The position numbers and the translations under genes are program-made. This document shows, one piece after another, positions 1 through 12,426 of a stretch of DNA of 64,000 nucleotides; within the stretch, counting starts at the first letter, position 1, and every line of letters starts with the position of its first letter. The DNA comes from Anaspis maculata. Taxonomy: Eukaryota; Arthropoda; Insecta; Coleoptera; Scraptiidae. The notes beneath the pieces were generated by a model. The model searched no databases and was not told where the DNA came from. It worked only from the letters and a program-made list of their open reading frames with translations. The stretch lies in contig OX421962.1 in assembly GCA_949128115.1 (NCBI GenBank), positions 43,795,745-43,859,744 of the forward strand. Direction: 5' to 3'.

Positions 1-947
1 TTTAAAGTCACAATAATCATCTCTGGAATCCCCAACCACCCTTAGTGGGAGGGTGTTGCATAACCTGGCTTTCCTTCGAGGTCATTATAACTTTCTGCTG
101 TTGCTGGTGCTCTCCACAGGGAAGCTCCAAGATATGGTGAAAAACAGCACATCAATGTCACACCTGGTATCTAGCCAAAATTGATATTTTTTTCGAAAGT
201 TTATCAACAGTCAGATTTTCTGAAAAATCACCCTACACAATTTAGAGGAAAAAATCATTCAAATCGAATAAATCGGCGATTTGACTTCAAACTTAGTTAG
301 ATATTGGTGGTGCGTTAATTTTGTCTGTCAGTGTACCTATAACCAAGAAGGCAGAAAAAGATAAAAATGCTAAAATGGGCAGAACTGGTGTCAAATCTAG
401 ACTTCCAAGAGAAAGGAATGAAACTCTTTTATGGAAATCATAACTTGCTTGAAGTCTAAAAACACAAATTACATGGTAGGACTGACTTACTGTCAGAGCT
501 TTGTATCAAAGTCCCAGTTGCTTACTTCGATGAGTTTAATTTTAAACTCCATGAACAACGAACATGTTTACAAGTAGTGAGGAATCTCAACTAAAAACTC
601 CAACAATACATAAAATATTATCATGTAGGTATTATACTATCTTATACCATTCAATAGTTATTGACATAATAAGGCAGGAGGGCGAATATTCACAGGACTA
701 GCAGACTAGCATATTCAAGGACGATCGTAAGCGAGGCCTGGGAGCCTACGTGCCCTGTAAAGACACTAACTTTCCTGGCATATTATGTATAACGTTTTAC
801 CTGAAACTACCTCAATCAACCACAAAGAAAGAAATATTTGGTACCAAAATTCTGAAACGTCATTCTGGCACAATTTGGCAAATACCTCGTTGCTGGATCC
901 GGTTTCCAACAGTTTTCAGCAAATTTCCAGCAAACAAAACGTTTCTT

Positions 948-1036
948 GACGCAGAAAAGTAAGATTTCCCTGCCTAGGTATAGGCAGGTTAAGTCTTTAT
1001 CTGCCTATAGGCAGGAAAATCTCGCTTTTTTGCGCC
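948..1036. repeat. Short hairpin with nested CCTGCC/GGCAGG palindromes
   Basis: The left side around 948-985 is the reverse complement of the right side up to 1036: GACGCAGAAAAGTAAGATTT pairs with the sequence read back from GCGCAAAAAAGCGAGATTTT. Each half also contains its own small palindrome (CCTGCCTAGGTATAGGCAGG and CTGCCTATAGGCAG), so the structure is a hairpin of hairpins. No coding content. It is probably a small MITE remnant. Confidence 0.6.
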
Positions 1037-1073
1037 AAAAGACGCTTGTAATGGACACTTTACCTGTCACTTT

Positions 1074-1108
1074 AGGGTAAAAACGAGGGTAAAAACGAGG
1101 GTAAAAAC
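1074..1108. repeat. 12-bp tandem repeat, about 3 copies
   Basis: The word AGGGTAAAAACG repeats at 1074, 1086 and 1098, the last copy incomplete. It is a simple minisatellite just downstream of the 948-1036 hairpin. Confidence 0.85.
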
Positions 1109-1333
1109 ATTTTTAAAGCAGTTTCCTGTGACACAATAAGGAAATTTAGGTTCTACAAGACCCTCCAATCAAGGGCGGTTGGGGTTTCAAAGGATGGTTG
1201 TGAGTTTAAATGTGTAGTTACATCGGTAATTTTCATTTATCAATCAAAAAGATTTTATTTAGATGTAGCTCCATATTGCTCTTTCGATTGTACACTTCAA
1301 ATCTTGAAAGTGTCACTCAGGTGTGGGGGTGGT

Positions 1334-1632
1334 TCATTTACCCTGACCCAAAATGTATAATTATGTTCGATATAGTGATTTCATTTTGAAAAATGAGTCC
1401 AGTGGCCTCGAAAACATATAAATTGATACCTGACTCGATCAACTTATTCATACATGATTTTTGTCAATTAATAAATTTCATGAAATAACAGGGTAGCTCA
1501 TTTACCGAGGCCCAAAATGGATAATTTTGTTCGATATGATAATTTCGATAAGAGAAATGAGTCCAGCGACCTCGAAAACATATAAATTGATACCTTACTC
1601 GAATACCTAATTCGTACATGTTTTTGTAAATT
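1334..1632. repeat. Tandem duplication, 164-bp period, two diverged copies
   Basis: TCATTTACC starts at 1334 and again at 1498. Both are followed by matching blocks: CCCAAAATG(T/G)ATAAT, TGTTCGATAT, AAATGAGTCCAG, CCTCGAAAACATATAAATTG and ATACCT(G/T)ACTCGA. The copies differ at scattered positions, so the duplication is not recent. No coding potential is visible. Confidence 0.75.
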
Positions 1633-1935
1633 ATCGGCGGCCATTTTGAAAAAAAAGGCTACTATTTGCATTTTTTTATAAAATTAAGATTTACCAGTGT
1701 ATTCAGCATGTTCAATTTACTTGAATTCGACATTTTCCAAGCCAGTTTGGCGCATATAGATTTTTCTAAATAAGAGAAATCAACCCCTCTCCCCCCACCC
1801 CATATCTTGGCTCCCCCCGAAGGGATTTTCAAGAACTACGGGTCAAATCGCTTAGAATTCTTCAAAGATCACGTGTACCAAATCTGTTGCTTGTATCATA
1901 AAATGCAGTTTTATTTTGCTTACCGCTAGTACTAA

Positions 1936-2300
1936 TACCGAGCGTTCATTAATTAAATGGGTCAAGGGTGCCTGTGACTTTGAAAACATCTGTCGGAACT
2001 AGCATCGTTCATTTGATGTCTGTAATTTTTTGGTTATCGTAATCTGTCAAACCAGCCGCAGTTTTCGTTTTCGGAACATTTTAAATGTGGTTTTCACGGC
2101 AGGGCACAAAACCTACATGATCGAGGAATATTTTCGAACTTGAAGTATTCTCGTGCACTCACGGCAGATCAGATATCAATAAAATGGAACGTAACTTGTC
2201 AAAGTTTGACAAATTTATTACAAAAGGATTACGCTAGTTTCGACAGACGTTTTTGAATTCACAGGCACCCTTGACCCATTTAATTTATGAACTCTCGGTA
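1936..2300. mobile_element. Foldback MITE family A, 365 bp
   Basis: The termini are TACCGAGCGTTCATTAATTA at the left and the inverse of TACCGAGAGTTCATAAATTA at the right. The inverted arms run about 75 bp through the block AAATGGGTCAAGGGTGCCTG and a CGTCTGTCG-like word, and weaker complementarity continues into the centre. A 186-bp, internally shorter relative sits at 42494-42679 in this window, which establishes a mobile family. No ORF. Superfamily unknown. Confidence 0.8.
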
Positions 2301-3008
2301 CATACATACACACATACATACAGACCTCAATACAGACAGAGATCATTCAGGAAATGGTCAATCGTCATAGGGGACCTCAAAACTGATATATCCGTCGAAA
2401 TCTCAAAAAAAAATTAGTGCATTCACAATACTTCCTTTCCTCGTTGGGAGGTGGGTCGGGGAAGTAAAAGTGACAGATACGTACCTAGTGTTACTTAGGT
2501 ACTAATTGCTGTCGATTGCTGAAAATTAGCGTTTGGCGGCAATCTACGGGTCTTGTTCTTGTTACGTTTAGTACAATAGTTACGTCTGACCAGAATTAGT
2601 AAGAAAATGAGAATACAATTACGGGATTATAGAGCGAATCGGGGTGTTGTAGGGTGTTGGGTGGTAGAAGTAGTTATAGGTGGGAGGGTGGCCAAAAAAC
2701 AAGAAACATGCACAAGAGACTAGCAATTTATTTTAGTAATTAGAGACTAATATTTTATTAAAATTATTAAAACTTATGTTAATATTTATTCAAGTTATTT
2801 GGTTTGAGAAGAAAACAACTAGGATAAATAGGAAAGCAGTGAAGTTATTTCAGGAAAAGAAGCAAAACAAATATCTCAATAGAAGGGGAGTTGGTACAGT
2901 GTATAGTGATGATACGAAGCCTTCTGATGAACATACTTAAAGTCCCCGAAAATTAACCTTGTGCTACTGCCGATATATTGGAAAATGCGAGGGGAAATGT
3001 CTGAAGAT

Positions 3009-3150
3009 CAGGGTTCCCCCTAGTCTAGAAAACCTGGAAAAGTCAGGGAATACACTGTTTAAAACTTTGGTCAAGGAATGTCAGGGAATTTTGAAAACAA
3101 TAATATAAAAGGTCAGGGATTTTTTCTGAGGGTCAGGGAATTCGTGAACT
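3009..3150 (+). mobile_element. hAT-like transposon terminus (solo end)
   Basis: The stretch begins CAGGGTTCCCCCTAGTC and then repeats the word GTCAGGGAAT/GTCAGGGATT at about 3038, 3080, 3111 and 3131. An end starting CAGGGTTCCC with subterminal GTCAGGGA repeats is typical of widespread hAT-type elements in animal genomes (family knowledge). No matching inverse end is seen nearby, so this is a truncated or solo end. Confidence 0.5.
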
Positions 3151-3456
3151 GAGCAATTTCTATTGATTCTTCTAATCTTTTGATTTGTTTTTCAAATAGC
3201 AGTCAGATGCGTCTACCATGATGCTTAAATATTTGATGATTTTATTTATCTGCTACCACCACAACTAAACTACTGGACAACAAAGTTTATCCATAAGTAT
3301 TTCCATTTCGTTTGTTGTGTTGATTAGCCTAATGTTTCCGTAACCTATCCTGTAAAAGTGAATGTTAAGAAACTTCATGTAAAATTTCTACAGGGTGATA
3401 CGTAAAATGCTACAAAATTGCACCGACTTCATCGTACCCTCATTTGTCAAAAAGTG

Positions 3457-3971
3457 CATGAAGTGTGGTGTCTTATCCCGAAACGGTTTTGGAATTACCA
3501 GATTGGAAGTCTAACATTGAAGATATACATTTTTATGTTGAGTGTCACAGATTTGCCTTGTTGGCACGCAAGATTGAGTCTTGATGAATGGATGTTGACA
3601 TTGAGCAAGATTGTTCGTACAACAGGACAATTTTACTCTCAACACAACCGTGGGGCCAAGCAGGGGCACTTAATTTTGAGTGGTTGTCACTGCCTGTTTT
3701 TCGTACCAACGTCGAATTTCGTCAGAAGTTCATCAGAATTTTAGATATGGAACATGTTCTGTTTGCAAGTTTGAGCCCCTGAACATGGTAACGATGTAGT
3801 AAAACTACAGTTTCCGAGTGGAGTAGACGTTATACTTTTTGTGCTTGTGCTATGCCTGAGATTCGCAAATCTGCAACATTCAACATAAAAATTATATCTT
3901 CAATGTTAAACTTCCAATCTGGGTAATTCCAAAACAGTTTCAAGATAAAGACACCACACTTATAATTCATG
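3457..3971. mobile_element. Inverted-repeat element, 515 bp, arms about 110 bp
   Basis: The left arm at 3457-3566 (AAGTGTGGTGTCTTATCCCG, then GGTTTTGGAATTACCAGATT) matches the reverse complement of 3858-3971. Mismatches are few and include small indels. The short plus-strand frames at 3418-3744 and 3588-3782 fall in it and resemble no protein I know. It is an unclassified MITE-like element. Confidence 0.7.
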
Positions 3972-4178
3972 ATTTTTTTAGTAGAACATTAAGGACGGAG
4001 TTAAACTGGTAAAATAAGGCGTTGCGGGATCAATCGCTGTGGGCTTATTCCTTGACCGAAATCAACCATTCAGCTCTTTCTATAGCTACGAATATGTACT
4101 TTAGTTTGAGCTCATTGGCATTTCCAAAATCGAAAAATAATTTTTTTGATTTTTGGATTCTGAAAATGCTAATGGGCT

Positions 4179-4536
4179 GGAATCGGTTTAATTTTTTTTC
4201 TTCAAGTAGAAACTCCCCCCCCAAAAAAAATATAGACAATGCTATCCAATTTTCAAAATTTCCAAAAAAATTAGAAAATTTTTGATTTTGATTTTTGAAA
4301 ATTTTAAAACTAGATAGCAACGCGCATACATCTTTCTTCAAGAAGTCGCATGCCAAATTTGAACTTTTTATTAAAAAAAAGTACTAAAAATGATACAAGA
4401 ATCTTCGTATTTTCAAAAATCAAAATCAAAAATTTTCGCAATTTTTTGAAAATTTTGACAATTTGATAGCATTGCCTGTACGTTTTCTCTTTGGATGAGT
4501 TTCTACTTGAGGAAAAAATAAAATAGAACCGATTCC
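4179..4536. mobile_element. Inverted-repeat element, AT-rich, 358 bp
   Basis: GGAATCGGTTTAATTTTTTT followed by TTCAAGTAGAAACT on the left is the reverse complement of the right end (AGTTTCTACTTGAGG ... AACCGATTCC). Inner complementarity continues through the T/A-rich TTTTTGAAAATTTT blocks. The two opposite-strand frames at 4022-4285 and 4045-4356 are products of this low-complexity palindrome, not genes. Confidence 0.7.
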
Positions 4537-4717
4537 TGTCAACAACTTTTTTAGTCGCATCAGAAACCCCTTAACAAGTAGACATGATATACTCGTACAT
4601 AACTACATACAAGTAGTGGTGATAGCTTAGGTGATAGTGAGTAACATTTACCGACAATCATTATTATTACTATTATAAGTTATTACTCGTTATGAATAAT
4701 TATGCAGCTGCTCAATA

Positions 4718-5257
4718 TTAATATATATCGCTTACAATAATAATAAAAATAATTCCACTAATCATCCTGAAAAACAGATATAGGTATGTAGGTAGGTCTA
4801 CTTGTTTAGAACGTATGACGTTGGCTAACAAAAAATAATGATCAGGCAGGCAATAGATGTTTAAAGTCTTGGGGTATAAAACGGAACTTGTGAATGAAGG
4901 GCCATGATTCAGTGAAAAATTACAAATAGGTACCGTCAGGAGCAAAATACTGCATACATCGAAATTCTTGTCATTGGAAAAAAAAGCGACAAGGTCTTGC
5001 TTTGTTGCAGAGTTATGGCCTAATAGAATACAAGGCTTGGTTCCTGACTTCATGGTGAATGTACTACGTAAGAGCTCCTTCATGGCTATGTCACATTTTT
5101 TGGAGTTACAAAAATTTTGATGTATGTAATACAGTGCTCCTGACAGTACAACGATCATTACTTGGGAAAAAGTTGGCAAACATATAATCATATTACTGTT
5201 ACTGGATTTAATTCGCCCACATTTCGCTATACATATTATAATAGTGTCAACCGTCAA
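4718..5257 (-). CDS. Unrecognised 179-codon open frame, possible exon or decayed gene
   Basis: This is the longest stop-free stretch outside repeats. In DNA of this composition a frame this long is unlikely, though not impossible, by chance. The first in-frame ATG with a plausible N terminus is internal (MIVVLSGALYYIHQNF...), giving a hydrophobic, signal-anchor-like start. The C terminus is also hydrophobic (MISGIIFIIIV), and the middle has several Cys and Lys residues. I recognise no family or catalytic motif. It could be an exon of a fast-evolving membrane or secreted protein, a pseudogene, or chance. No convincing splice sites were established and no neighbouring exon was found. Confidence 0.25.
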   Translation of the reverse strand: MTVDTIIICIAKCGRIKSSNSNMIICLPTFSQVMIVVLSGALYYIHQNFCNSKKCDIAMKELLRSTFTMKSGTKPCILLGHNSATKQDLVAFFSNDKNFDVCSILLLTVPICNFSLNHGPSFTSSVLYPKTLNIYCLPDHYFLLANVIRSKQVDLPTYLYLFFRMISGIIFIIIVSDIY

Positions 5258-7283
5258 CCGCCCAGTAGGTTGTTAGCCTAAGGTGCTAGCTTCATCCGTT
5301 CACATTCACATCTACCAATTCTGCCATCATACAGGCTTCTGGATCTATTTCGACTTCACTTAGCTCCGCTCCGCCGCGAAAAGTCGCTAATCATGAATCC
5401 AGCTTCCCAACAAATAAAATTCTGAAGTGCTTATTTCAACAAGAGATGCCAGTTCACGCTTAGCCAGTGATGGATGCGCACCATCAAAATGCACTCCTCA
5501 CAGTACATGACATATCATAATTGATCCGCATGTCAAAATACGGAGACAGGCAAGGAGATGGGCCAAAAACCGTTCCACGAAATTTTGAAGCGGTCATTCC
5601 AAAAATGGCACCAGAAGAAATCTGTAATTTTTCAGCAAAAGCTTGTCAATGTTCAAAATGTAGGTACCACTTCAACACTTTAATTATACTTTCGTTGTCA
5701 GTTGTCATCCTGTAGGTATATCGAATACATATAACGTCAGAGAGCACCACTAACCCCTTTCGCCATGGTGTCTTTCGGCCAGAAGAATGCCTTTTTAGGC
5801 TTAACCAAGTTTTAGAAAACTGGTTCCACCGAGACCTTTCTTTTTTGGGAAAATTTTTGGGTGGACCACTTCATCCGAGACTTCATCTGCTGTCCTGTTT
5901 GCTATTTATTTATCATCATACAGTGAAATAGGCATGGTTTAGTGGTTCACTCGATAATTAAAATTTCAGTGATCGTTCAGGAACCGAATGTTAGGTTAAA
6001 GTAATAAATAACAACTGTAAATAACCAAACTTGGTAATATTCGAACTTGTCAGTGTTGAAATATGTAAATTATTCAGTAACGGACACAATTTCGGACACA
6101 ACTTTGCATTTCACTCCTTTTGTAGCACTCTAGCCTCGACTCTAGCTGTCAATGACATTATTGACGTCTTGAAATGTCAAATTCCCGGAGTGCATCGCCA
6201 CGTAGTCTTTTTCAGTGCGAAGTAATAAAAAAAAAACGAGGAACTTATGAAACATGGAACAAGCAAATACATTTTGCAAATCTGTGTTGTTGTGCTTTCT
6301 GCTTTCACTTACAGCTCTGTGAGGAGTTGAATTCTCTCACAGAACTGCAAGTGCGGAAATATGAAGCATGAAGAACGAACTAGAGTGCATATCAATGACG
6401 GAGATGCGTCGGGAAATACAATAAACCTATTTCGTAGCAGTGGTAAAAAAATAATTGGATTTGGGGACGCATCAGGATACCTTTTGTTGATATTTCATTA
6501 GCGTCGCGTAAAAATAGGTCTTCCTCGTGTTACCCAATGGGCTTTTTATAGAACTCCCGCATGATTTACTAACAGGCACTTTATACTAACTGGCGGAATT
6601 CCTGGTTGAAATGACATAAATGTGTCGTGATTTGTTAGTCGAATCCATAAGCTTTTTTATTGAAGGTAACTTCTAATTTCTGCTCGCTGTATAAATGTAG
6701 CGTGTGTTTTCTCTGGAATATTTCAAGACCGTAATGGTTGATGAAAGAAAATTCGCTACAATGATCATCGGCCATCTTTTGTAAATAAACGTTCTGTGGC
6801 TGTATTTGATGTCGTGTCGTGCCCTCGTGTGGCCCGTAGGTTTATTCAAAAACCCAGTTCTTGCTAAATCTTGTTTAAAAATAAATCAATTCACGATGTG
6901 TTCGTATTTATAGAGTTGTAAAAGTTCAATTCCGGAGGTATTTCTAGTCCTTCTGAATAAATAATATAGGTAAGTGTAAAAGCCGAGGTAAAAGCGTTGA
7001 ATTTAGATAGCACCTGAATCCTTGATATAACCGGGGATATAACCTGTACAAAAAAATAAAGAACATATCGTTTATTCCGAAGAAGGATAGGAAATTTTGG
7101 CTCTAAAATTTACTTGGTCCTTTGTGTTTTGTATATCGCTCCTGGTTTTCCTGGTACCACCAAAAATTTTGCGAACCAGTTAACTTCAATCTGAGTTAGT
7201 TGCTAAATAATTGGCCGTGCTCTTGGCTGTGTCATAGCGACTAACTCAGATTAGAGTGAACTCGCTCATGAAACTTTTGTCGT
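5258..7283. other. Stretch without recognisable gene
   Basis: AT-rich DNA with only short frames (64 codons at 5521, 64 at 6031, 65 at 6174), none resembling a known protein. No long inverted repeat was found. The region ends at the compound palindromic element that begins at 7284. Confidence 0.5.
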
Positions 7284-8129
7284 AAAGCCGGATCCATACT
7301 TGCTGTATAACACTGTTATATCACAAAGCTATATAACATGTTATTAACTCTGGACGCGGCTTCTAGCAAAACATTTACTTTTGTAACATGTTAGATGTTA
7401 CCGGTGGCGGTACGATCAAAGGATGTTATATAACATTTGTTATACAATACAACATGTTGTACGGCCGCGTTTTACTGCCAGCGGCAATAATCATTACCTG
7501 ATCATTTCTTTGTGGTTTTCGTTAAATGTTGCATGCTATGTTCCTTCAAGTGTGGACGATGAAAAGTTATTCAACATTGTTACAGAAACATTATTTCATA
7601 CAATGTTGTATAACATGTTACTAAGTCTGGTCCTGGCTTAGTCCGCAGTGAACAATTTATGCTGTTTCAAGTTGAATTGTGCGCATAAACTATAAACATA
7701 AATTGGTAAAGCCGAGTCCAGACTACGTAACATGTCATATAACATTGTTTGAAATAATGTTATTTAAATTTTTATCGTCCACACGTGAAGGGAACATAAA
7801 TCCGGGTTCAGACTGAGTAACATGTTATATATCATTGTTTCAAACAATGTTTCTGTAACAGTGTAACATAACACACAACATGTAATAAGAACCGCGAAAA
7901 AATGACCAGCTGATGATTGCTGCTGGCGAGAAAACGCCGAGTGTGTACAGCCATGCAACATGTTTTGTAACAAATGTTATATAACATCCTTTGATCGTAT
8001 CGCCACCGGACGGATAACATCTAACATGTTACAAAAGGAAATGTTTTGCTAGAAACACGCAAAATTTGTGCAGCATGTTATATAACTTTGCGATATAACA
8101 GTGTTATATAGCAAGTGCGGACCCGGTTT
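7284..8129. mobile_element. Compound foldback rich in AACATGTTATATAACAT-like words
   Basis: The outer ends are inverse copies: AAAGCCGGATCCATACTTGC at 7284 and the complement of AAACCGGGTCCGCACTTGC ending at 8129. A terminus of the same type also faces left at about 7640 and right at about 7711 and 7798. The block is best read as one unit at 7284-7640, an inverted terminal fragment at 7711-7797 and an inverted near-full unit at 7798-8129. AACATGTTATATAACA variants recur many times on both strands, so single strands can form many small stems. Short frames at 7423, 7764 and 7832 are by-products of this. No transposase is visible. Confidence 0.8.
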
Positions 8130-9847
8130 GACAGCTTAGCATATGGTGTGTATTATTACTGACTACAGGAATCACCATATTTCAGCGCCGGATTAGGAAA
8201 TGATAATCAACTTCTCACGATTACGAACTTGATCGATAGCAAATTACAGCCTCCACATTACACTATATCTATATTACATTGGGAAGAACCAAAATGAATA
8301 GCTACAACAAAATATAAGGATATTTTTGCGATACAAAACATTGCTCATGTTTTACACCTATGGCTCCAATCATTTGGTTTCGAAAGATTAGAAGTAACCA
8401 CGTAAGCAAATTGCTGCTCACGAACATTACTTTGTATGGTTGTATGTATAGGTATATTGATAATGAGTAAATGGGCACTTAATTATTTTCTTTGCAATTA
8501 ATGTTATGGGCCTGTGTTTTCTTATGTAATTGCCTCAAAACACCAAGTGTGCACGAGACTCCGTGTGGCAATTATTATTGTAAAATAGTTTGCCAGCTGA
8601 TACGGTTCACATAGCATTAATTGATGTTACAATGGCTCGCAGTTCCTAATCATTTAAATAATTATTACATAAATGATTAACCAGCGTAATTATTGCCATT
8701 CGCTGGTGATGAATAAGTTATATTTAGCCACAATAATATTCATTTTATCGGAAGAATAAAAATGACTTGCATTATAGGAACATTATACCCAGTTACCCTA
8801 TATATTTCAACTGCAGTGTGCATCCAAAATTTCATTTCTCCTCCTCCAGCACGGAAAGGAAAGGTCTCTTTATTAAAAGATATATTTATGTATATCAGGG
8901 TATAAAACGCCGTCAGCGGCAACATCTGCACTGCATGGTCTTTAATTTACTATACCACTGTATGTCCAAAAGCATATATTATTCAGACGGAACTACAACA
9001 ATCTGCATTCAGAACAAATGTATAAAGATGCAAATTAACACAGGAACAAGGACCAGAGAATCATCAAGATAACATTTGTTGTATAGCGCCATGTATGCAT
9101 ACATTTTTTTTAATCAAATTTTTAATTTCTTATCATGGGTATAGCTGTTGAAGTTATCATTTACTCGAGTGTAAATCAATATTGACTTGGCTTATTATTA
9201 TACACATTACATGAGTTGACACAAGGAATAATAATCCAAAGTGTCGGGTGTGCGAAAAACTTCCCAGATCAGCTTTTTTGTGTACTATAGAGACATAGGT
9301 ACCTTCATTATTTGTAATTTATTAATGATAGCATACATGTCCACAATGTCATTCAACATTCAAATATTGTAATTTTATTCCAGAGCCCATTTCGGACATG
9401 TGCAGTAAATAATGTGATTTATGGCGCACAAAAAATTTGAATTCATTAAAAGAAACCATTCCCTACGTACCTATAGTAATTTTCTCCGCAAGTTCCAGTG
9501 CAATTTATCAGGTTGTTAAAACCCATTAGATCTTGCTCGCATACCATGTCAATGGCTCTGCATATACTTTCAATAATTGAGGATATCGCCCCGTAGGTAT
9601 TTACGTTTACGATTATGTAGGTATAGGTAGTAGGTAGGTACGTCTATATCAATCATCATAGAGAGCGTGTAGGACTTTGAAAATAAGAACAATTACACTT
9701 GACAAACTGCCTGGTTAGTTGAAGAATAATCGCAATGACAATGTTTCGAGTATTTTGACCCAAGTTGATTGATTGCAAACAGAACGATATTTGGCATTTC
9801 CCTCGATATTCTCTCAATAAAGCCAAACAAGTTCTGGTTGTCTGCAA
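8130..9847. other. Stretch without recognisable gene
   Basis: AT-rich, largely unique-looking sequence with frames of at most 101 codons (8767-9072, plus) and no recognisable protein. A TAGGTAGTAGGTAGGTA tract lies near 9626. Confidence 0.45.
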
Positions 9848-9973
9848 ATACCGTATGATCAAAAACTTTTCTACTTGCGGTAGGCTGTGGTCTGGTCATT
9901 GGTAGGCGAACGAGGCTGATTTTGGCCAGGCCACAGCCTAACGCAAGTTGAAAAGTTTTTGATCATACGGTAT
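9848..9973. mobile_element. Hairpin MITE, 126 bp
   Basis: ACCGTATGATCAAAAACTTT at the left and its complement at the right (AAAGTTTTTGATCATACGGT) frame an almost continuous hairpin. Its inner stem uses TAGGCTGTGG/CCACAGCCTA. The inner words TTTTGGCCAGGCCACAGCCT resemble the 61721-61826 hairpin (TTTTGACTGGGCCACAGCCT), suggesting a family. Confidence 0.75.
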
Positions 9974-10424
9974 AAACTTGACCAATGCAAAACTTGGCTC
10001 ACTGTCAATTTTTAATTTGCTTTTTCACAACCTCTTGACTCATTTTTGATAAAAAACCAAGTCGTAATAACCTTTGAATATAATAACTAATTATTATTAT
10101 TGTTATTATCAGGACACTTGATCAACTGAAGCAGTTTGTAAACTTCAGATTACGAAAGTGGAACTACACTGCCGGCCAATTTGAAGTGATCCCAGGGGAA
10201 TTTCGATTCCACTTTAATGGATCACAAATTTTTACTATAGTAAAGTCTCAGAGACATGATTTGTGTTCTATTTTCTGTAAGTACCGTGTCGCAACAATCG
10301 GCAGCCTAGGTTTAGATGTCTTTGACTTTTCAACTTGAAGAAGTACTGCTTTTAAAGAGTAATCATATTGTTTTTTGATTTGAAGTCGGATATGAATTTT
10401 CTTGGAGCTTCTTCAGAAATGACA

Positions 10425-10912
10425 ATTACTACGTTTCCATGGAGAATTGAAATCGATTTGAAAACGGTATCGGGATTGAAAACTGCATGTAAACACTTGC
10501 AGAACTGTATCCAAATCGATTTGAGTTTCAAGGTCAATTCGGCAAATTCTGGGATCGTATCGGGATCGGATCGAAATTACTCATGGAAACCCAATCGGAT
10601 TGGATGGAAACATCAACAAACAGAAACTGATACATAGCGATGAGTAAAACAGCTGTTCTGGTCGCATTCATACTTGCACCTGTTGTCTGCACTTCTGCCT
10701 TTTGCACACTTGCAGTTTGCAGAGTACTTGCACTTTCATTAATACGTTAGGTTAAGATAGTTTTAGGTTAGGGTTAGACTTCCATGACAGATATGTAAAC
10801 AGAATTCAAATCGTTTTGAATACCAAGTTCGAACCACTCATGTGAACACTTCCGTATTCAATCCCGATACCGTTTTCAAATCGATTTCAATTCTCCATGG
10901 AAACGTAGTAAT
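10425..10912. mobile_element. Inverted-repeat element, 488 bp, with 56-bp perfect ends
   Basis: ATTACTACGTTTCCATGGAG onward for about 56 bp (to GGTATCGGGATTGAA) is matched exactly by the reverse complement of the right end, which finishes at 10912. Perfect ends in an otherwise decayed landscape suggest a young insertion. The interior repeats ATCGATTTGA and TATCGGGAT words, a common transposase-site layout. It carries only an 89-codon frame with no homology I recognise. Confidence 0.8.
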
Positions 10913-11090
10913 AGAGTATTTGTAGCTGTATTAATTCTCTTAAGCTTCTTTTTTGACCAATAAGGCTACCTTAGCTGAAAGATTGTATTTTGTTTTTATG
11001 AGGGCCTATTTTTTTGGCGAAAAAAAAACCACCCGTCATATAATTCATCTATTCAGTACCCAAAACATAGTAAGTTAGTACTAATGTAGA

Positions 11091-11136
11091 GGCAATACCC
11101 ATTTCAACCTGGAGGCAATACCCATTTCAACCTGGA
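11091..11136. repeat. 23-bp perfect tandem duplication
   Basis: The unit beginning GGCAATACCCATTTCAACCT occupies 11091-11113 and is repeated without change at 11114-11136. Confidence 0.9.
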
Positions 11137-12081
11137 TTTCAACTGAAAATCCAATAACGTGTTGGTCTTTCTTTTGCTGTTAAACCGAGGTCAAGCACTA
11201 GTTGGAATCCTCTTGGCATTCTGCCAATGTGCTTGTCAATTATTGTCTAATCAATCAGCAGCCATTCAGCTCTTGCAAATTGTTGGTCTGTAGAACAAGT
11301 TCACGAATGAACCTTCCTAAAGCATCGAAAACGTGTTCTATGGGATTTTTGAGTCTGGGCTTTGCACGAGCCATACCATGATTGTCATTCCTTTCTCGTT
11401 ATTTACCTAATTCTTCAAGTACTTAGCGCCCGGCTCTCGGCCCGGCTATTCTGAAACTATCGCTTGCAGTTCTTTATGTGCAAGAAATATTATTCATTTT
11501 ATCTGGGGTCTCATTTTTATTCCAAAACTGGTAGATTTATCGTTCCCACGCCGCGCCGTATGCCAGCTATGCGTTTTTCTTCTGCCATGTCGAAGGATAC
11601 AGTAATTTGGAAACAATGTCGCCGATGCGATTCCTGTACTATAGTCCAGATTTAAAAGATGATACGTCCGTTCATTTTTATGTGTCCCGATCCAGTAAAC
11701 TAATTTATTGCCTTTGTCTAACAGCCAAATGCTTTCCATCTATCACATTCATGTATACCACAACAAAATACAGGCGGTCCCAAAAGTACCGGACCAACAG
11801 GGGCTTTGATCTATAGGTAGGAGTGCTGGAAAAACATGAAAAGAAAAATCTGTATATTTCATTCTGTTTTTCCTGCTCCGTCTTCTCACTCGGATGGGAA
11901 AGTTATTGTGATGGTGCAAAGAAAAAAGTTCTGACACGATAACCGCCGAACCGTTCACCCAATCAAGCTAAAATTCGGTAGGCGGGTCTGGTTCCGTCGT
12001 CTAATGCGTTGGATAGTTTTTGATTATGATCTGTCAAACAAATGTATAATTAAATGTTACAAATGACCCAAGAAACCGAAC

Positions 12082-12147
12082 TTGCAATACTTCGTTTTGA
12101 AAAGTGATCTGCCGTTGCAATACTTCGTTTTGAAAAGTGATCTGCCG
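12082..12147. repeat. 33-bp perfect tandem duplication
   Basis: The unit beginning TTGCAATACTTCGTTTTGAA occupies 12082-12114 and is repeated exactly at 12115-12147. Because 33 is divisible by three, the duplication keeps a short frame open, but no protein is recognised. Confidence 0.9.
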
Positions 12148-12426
12148 TTCCGGGTGGTGCTTGAAGGGGCAGGGAAAGGTAACCCAGAGTCACTTCCGGG
12201 TCATTTTGGAATCCTCAAAGGAACGTATCTTTCGATATCAGATTCAGTCCAGAGTTACCACGAGTAGTAAAAGGAAGGCGACTTTACCTAGTAGGTACTG
12301 CTCAAACAAGCCGCCGAAATAGCTATTTATGATGTAAGTGTTGAAAGTGAGAGATCGTTTTATGAGCGGGGACAATTGCGAAACGAGCGCTAGCGAGTGG
12401 AGCAACCCCGCGAACAAAATAGAACA

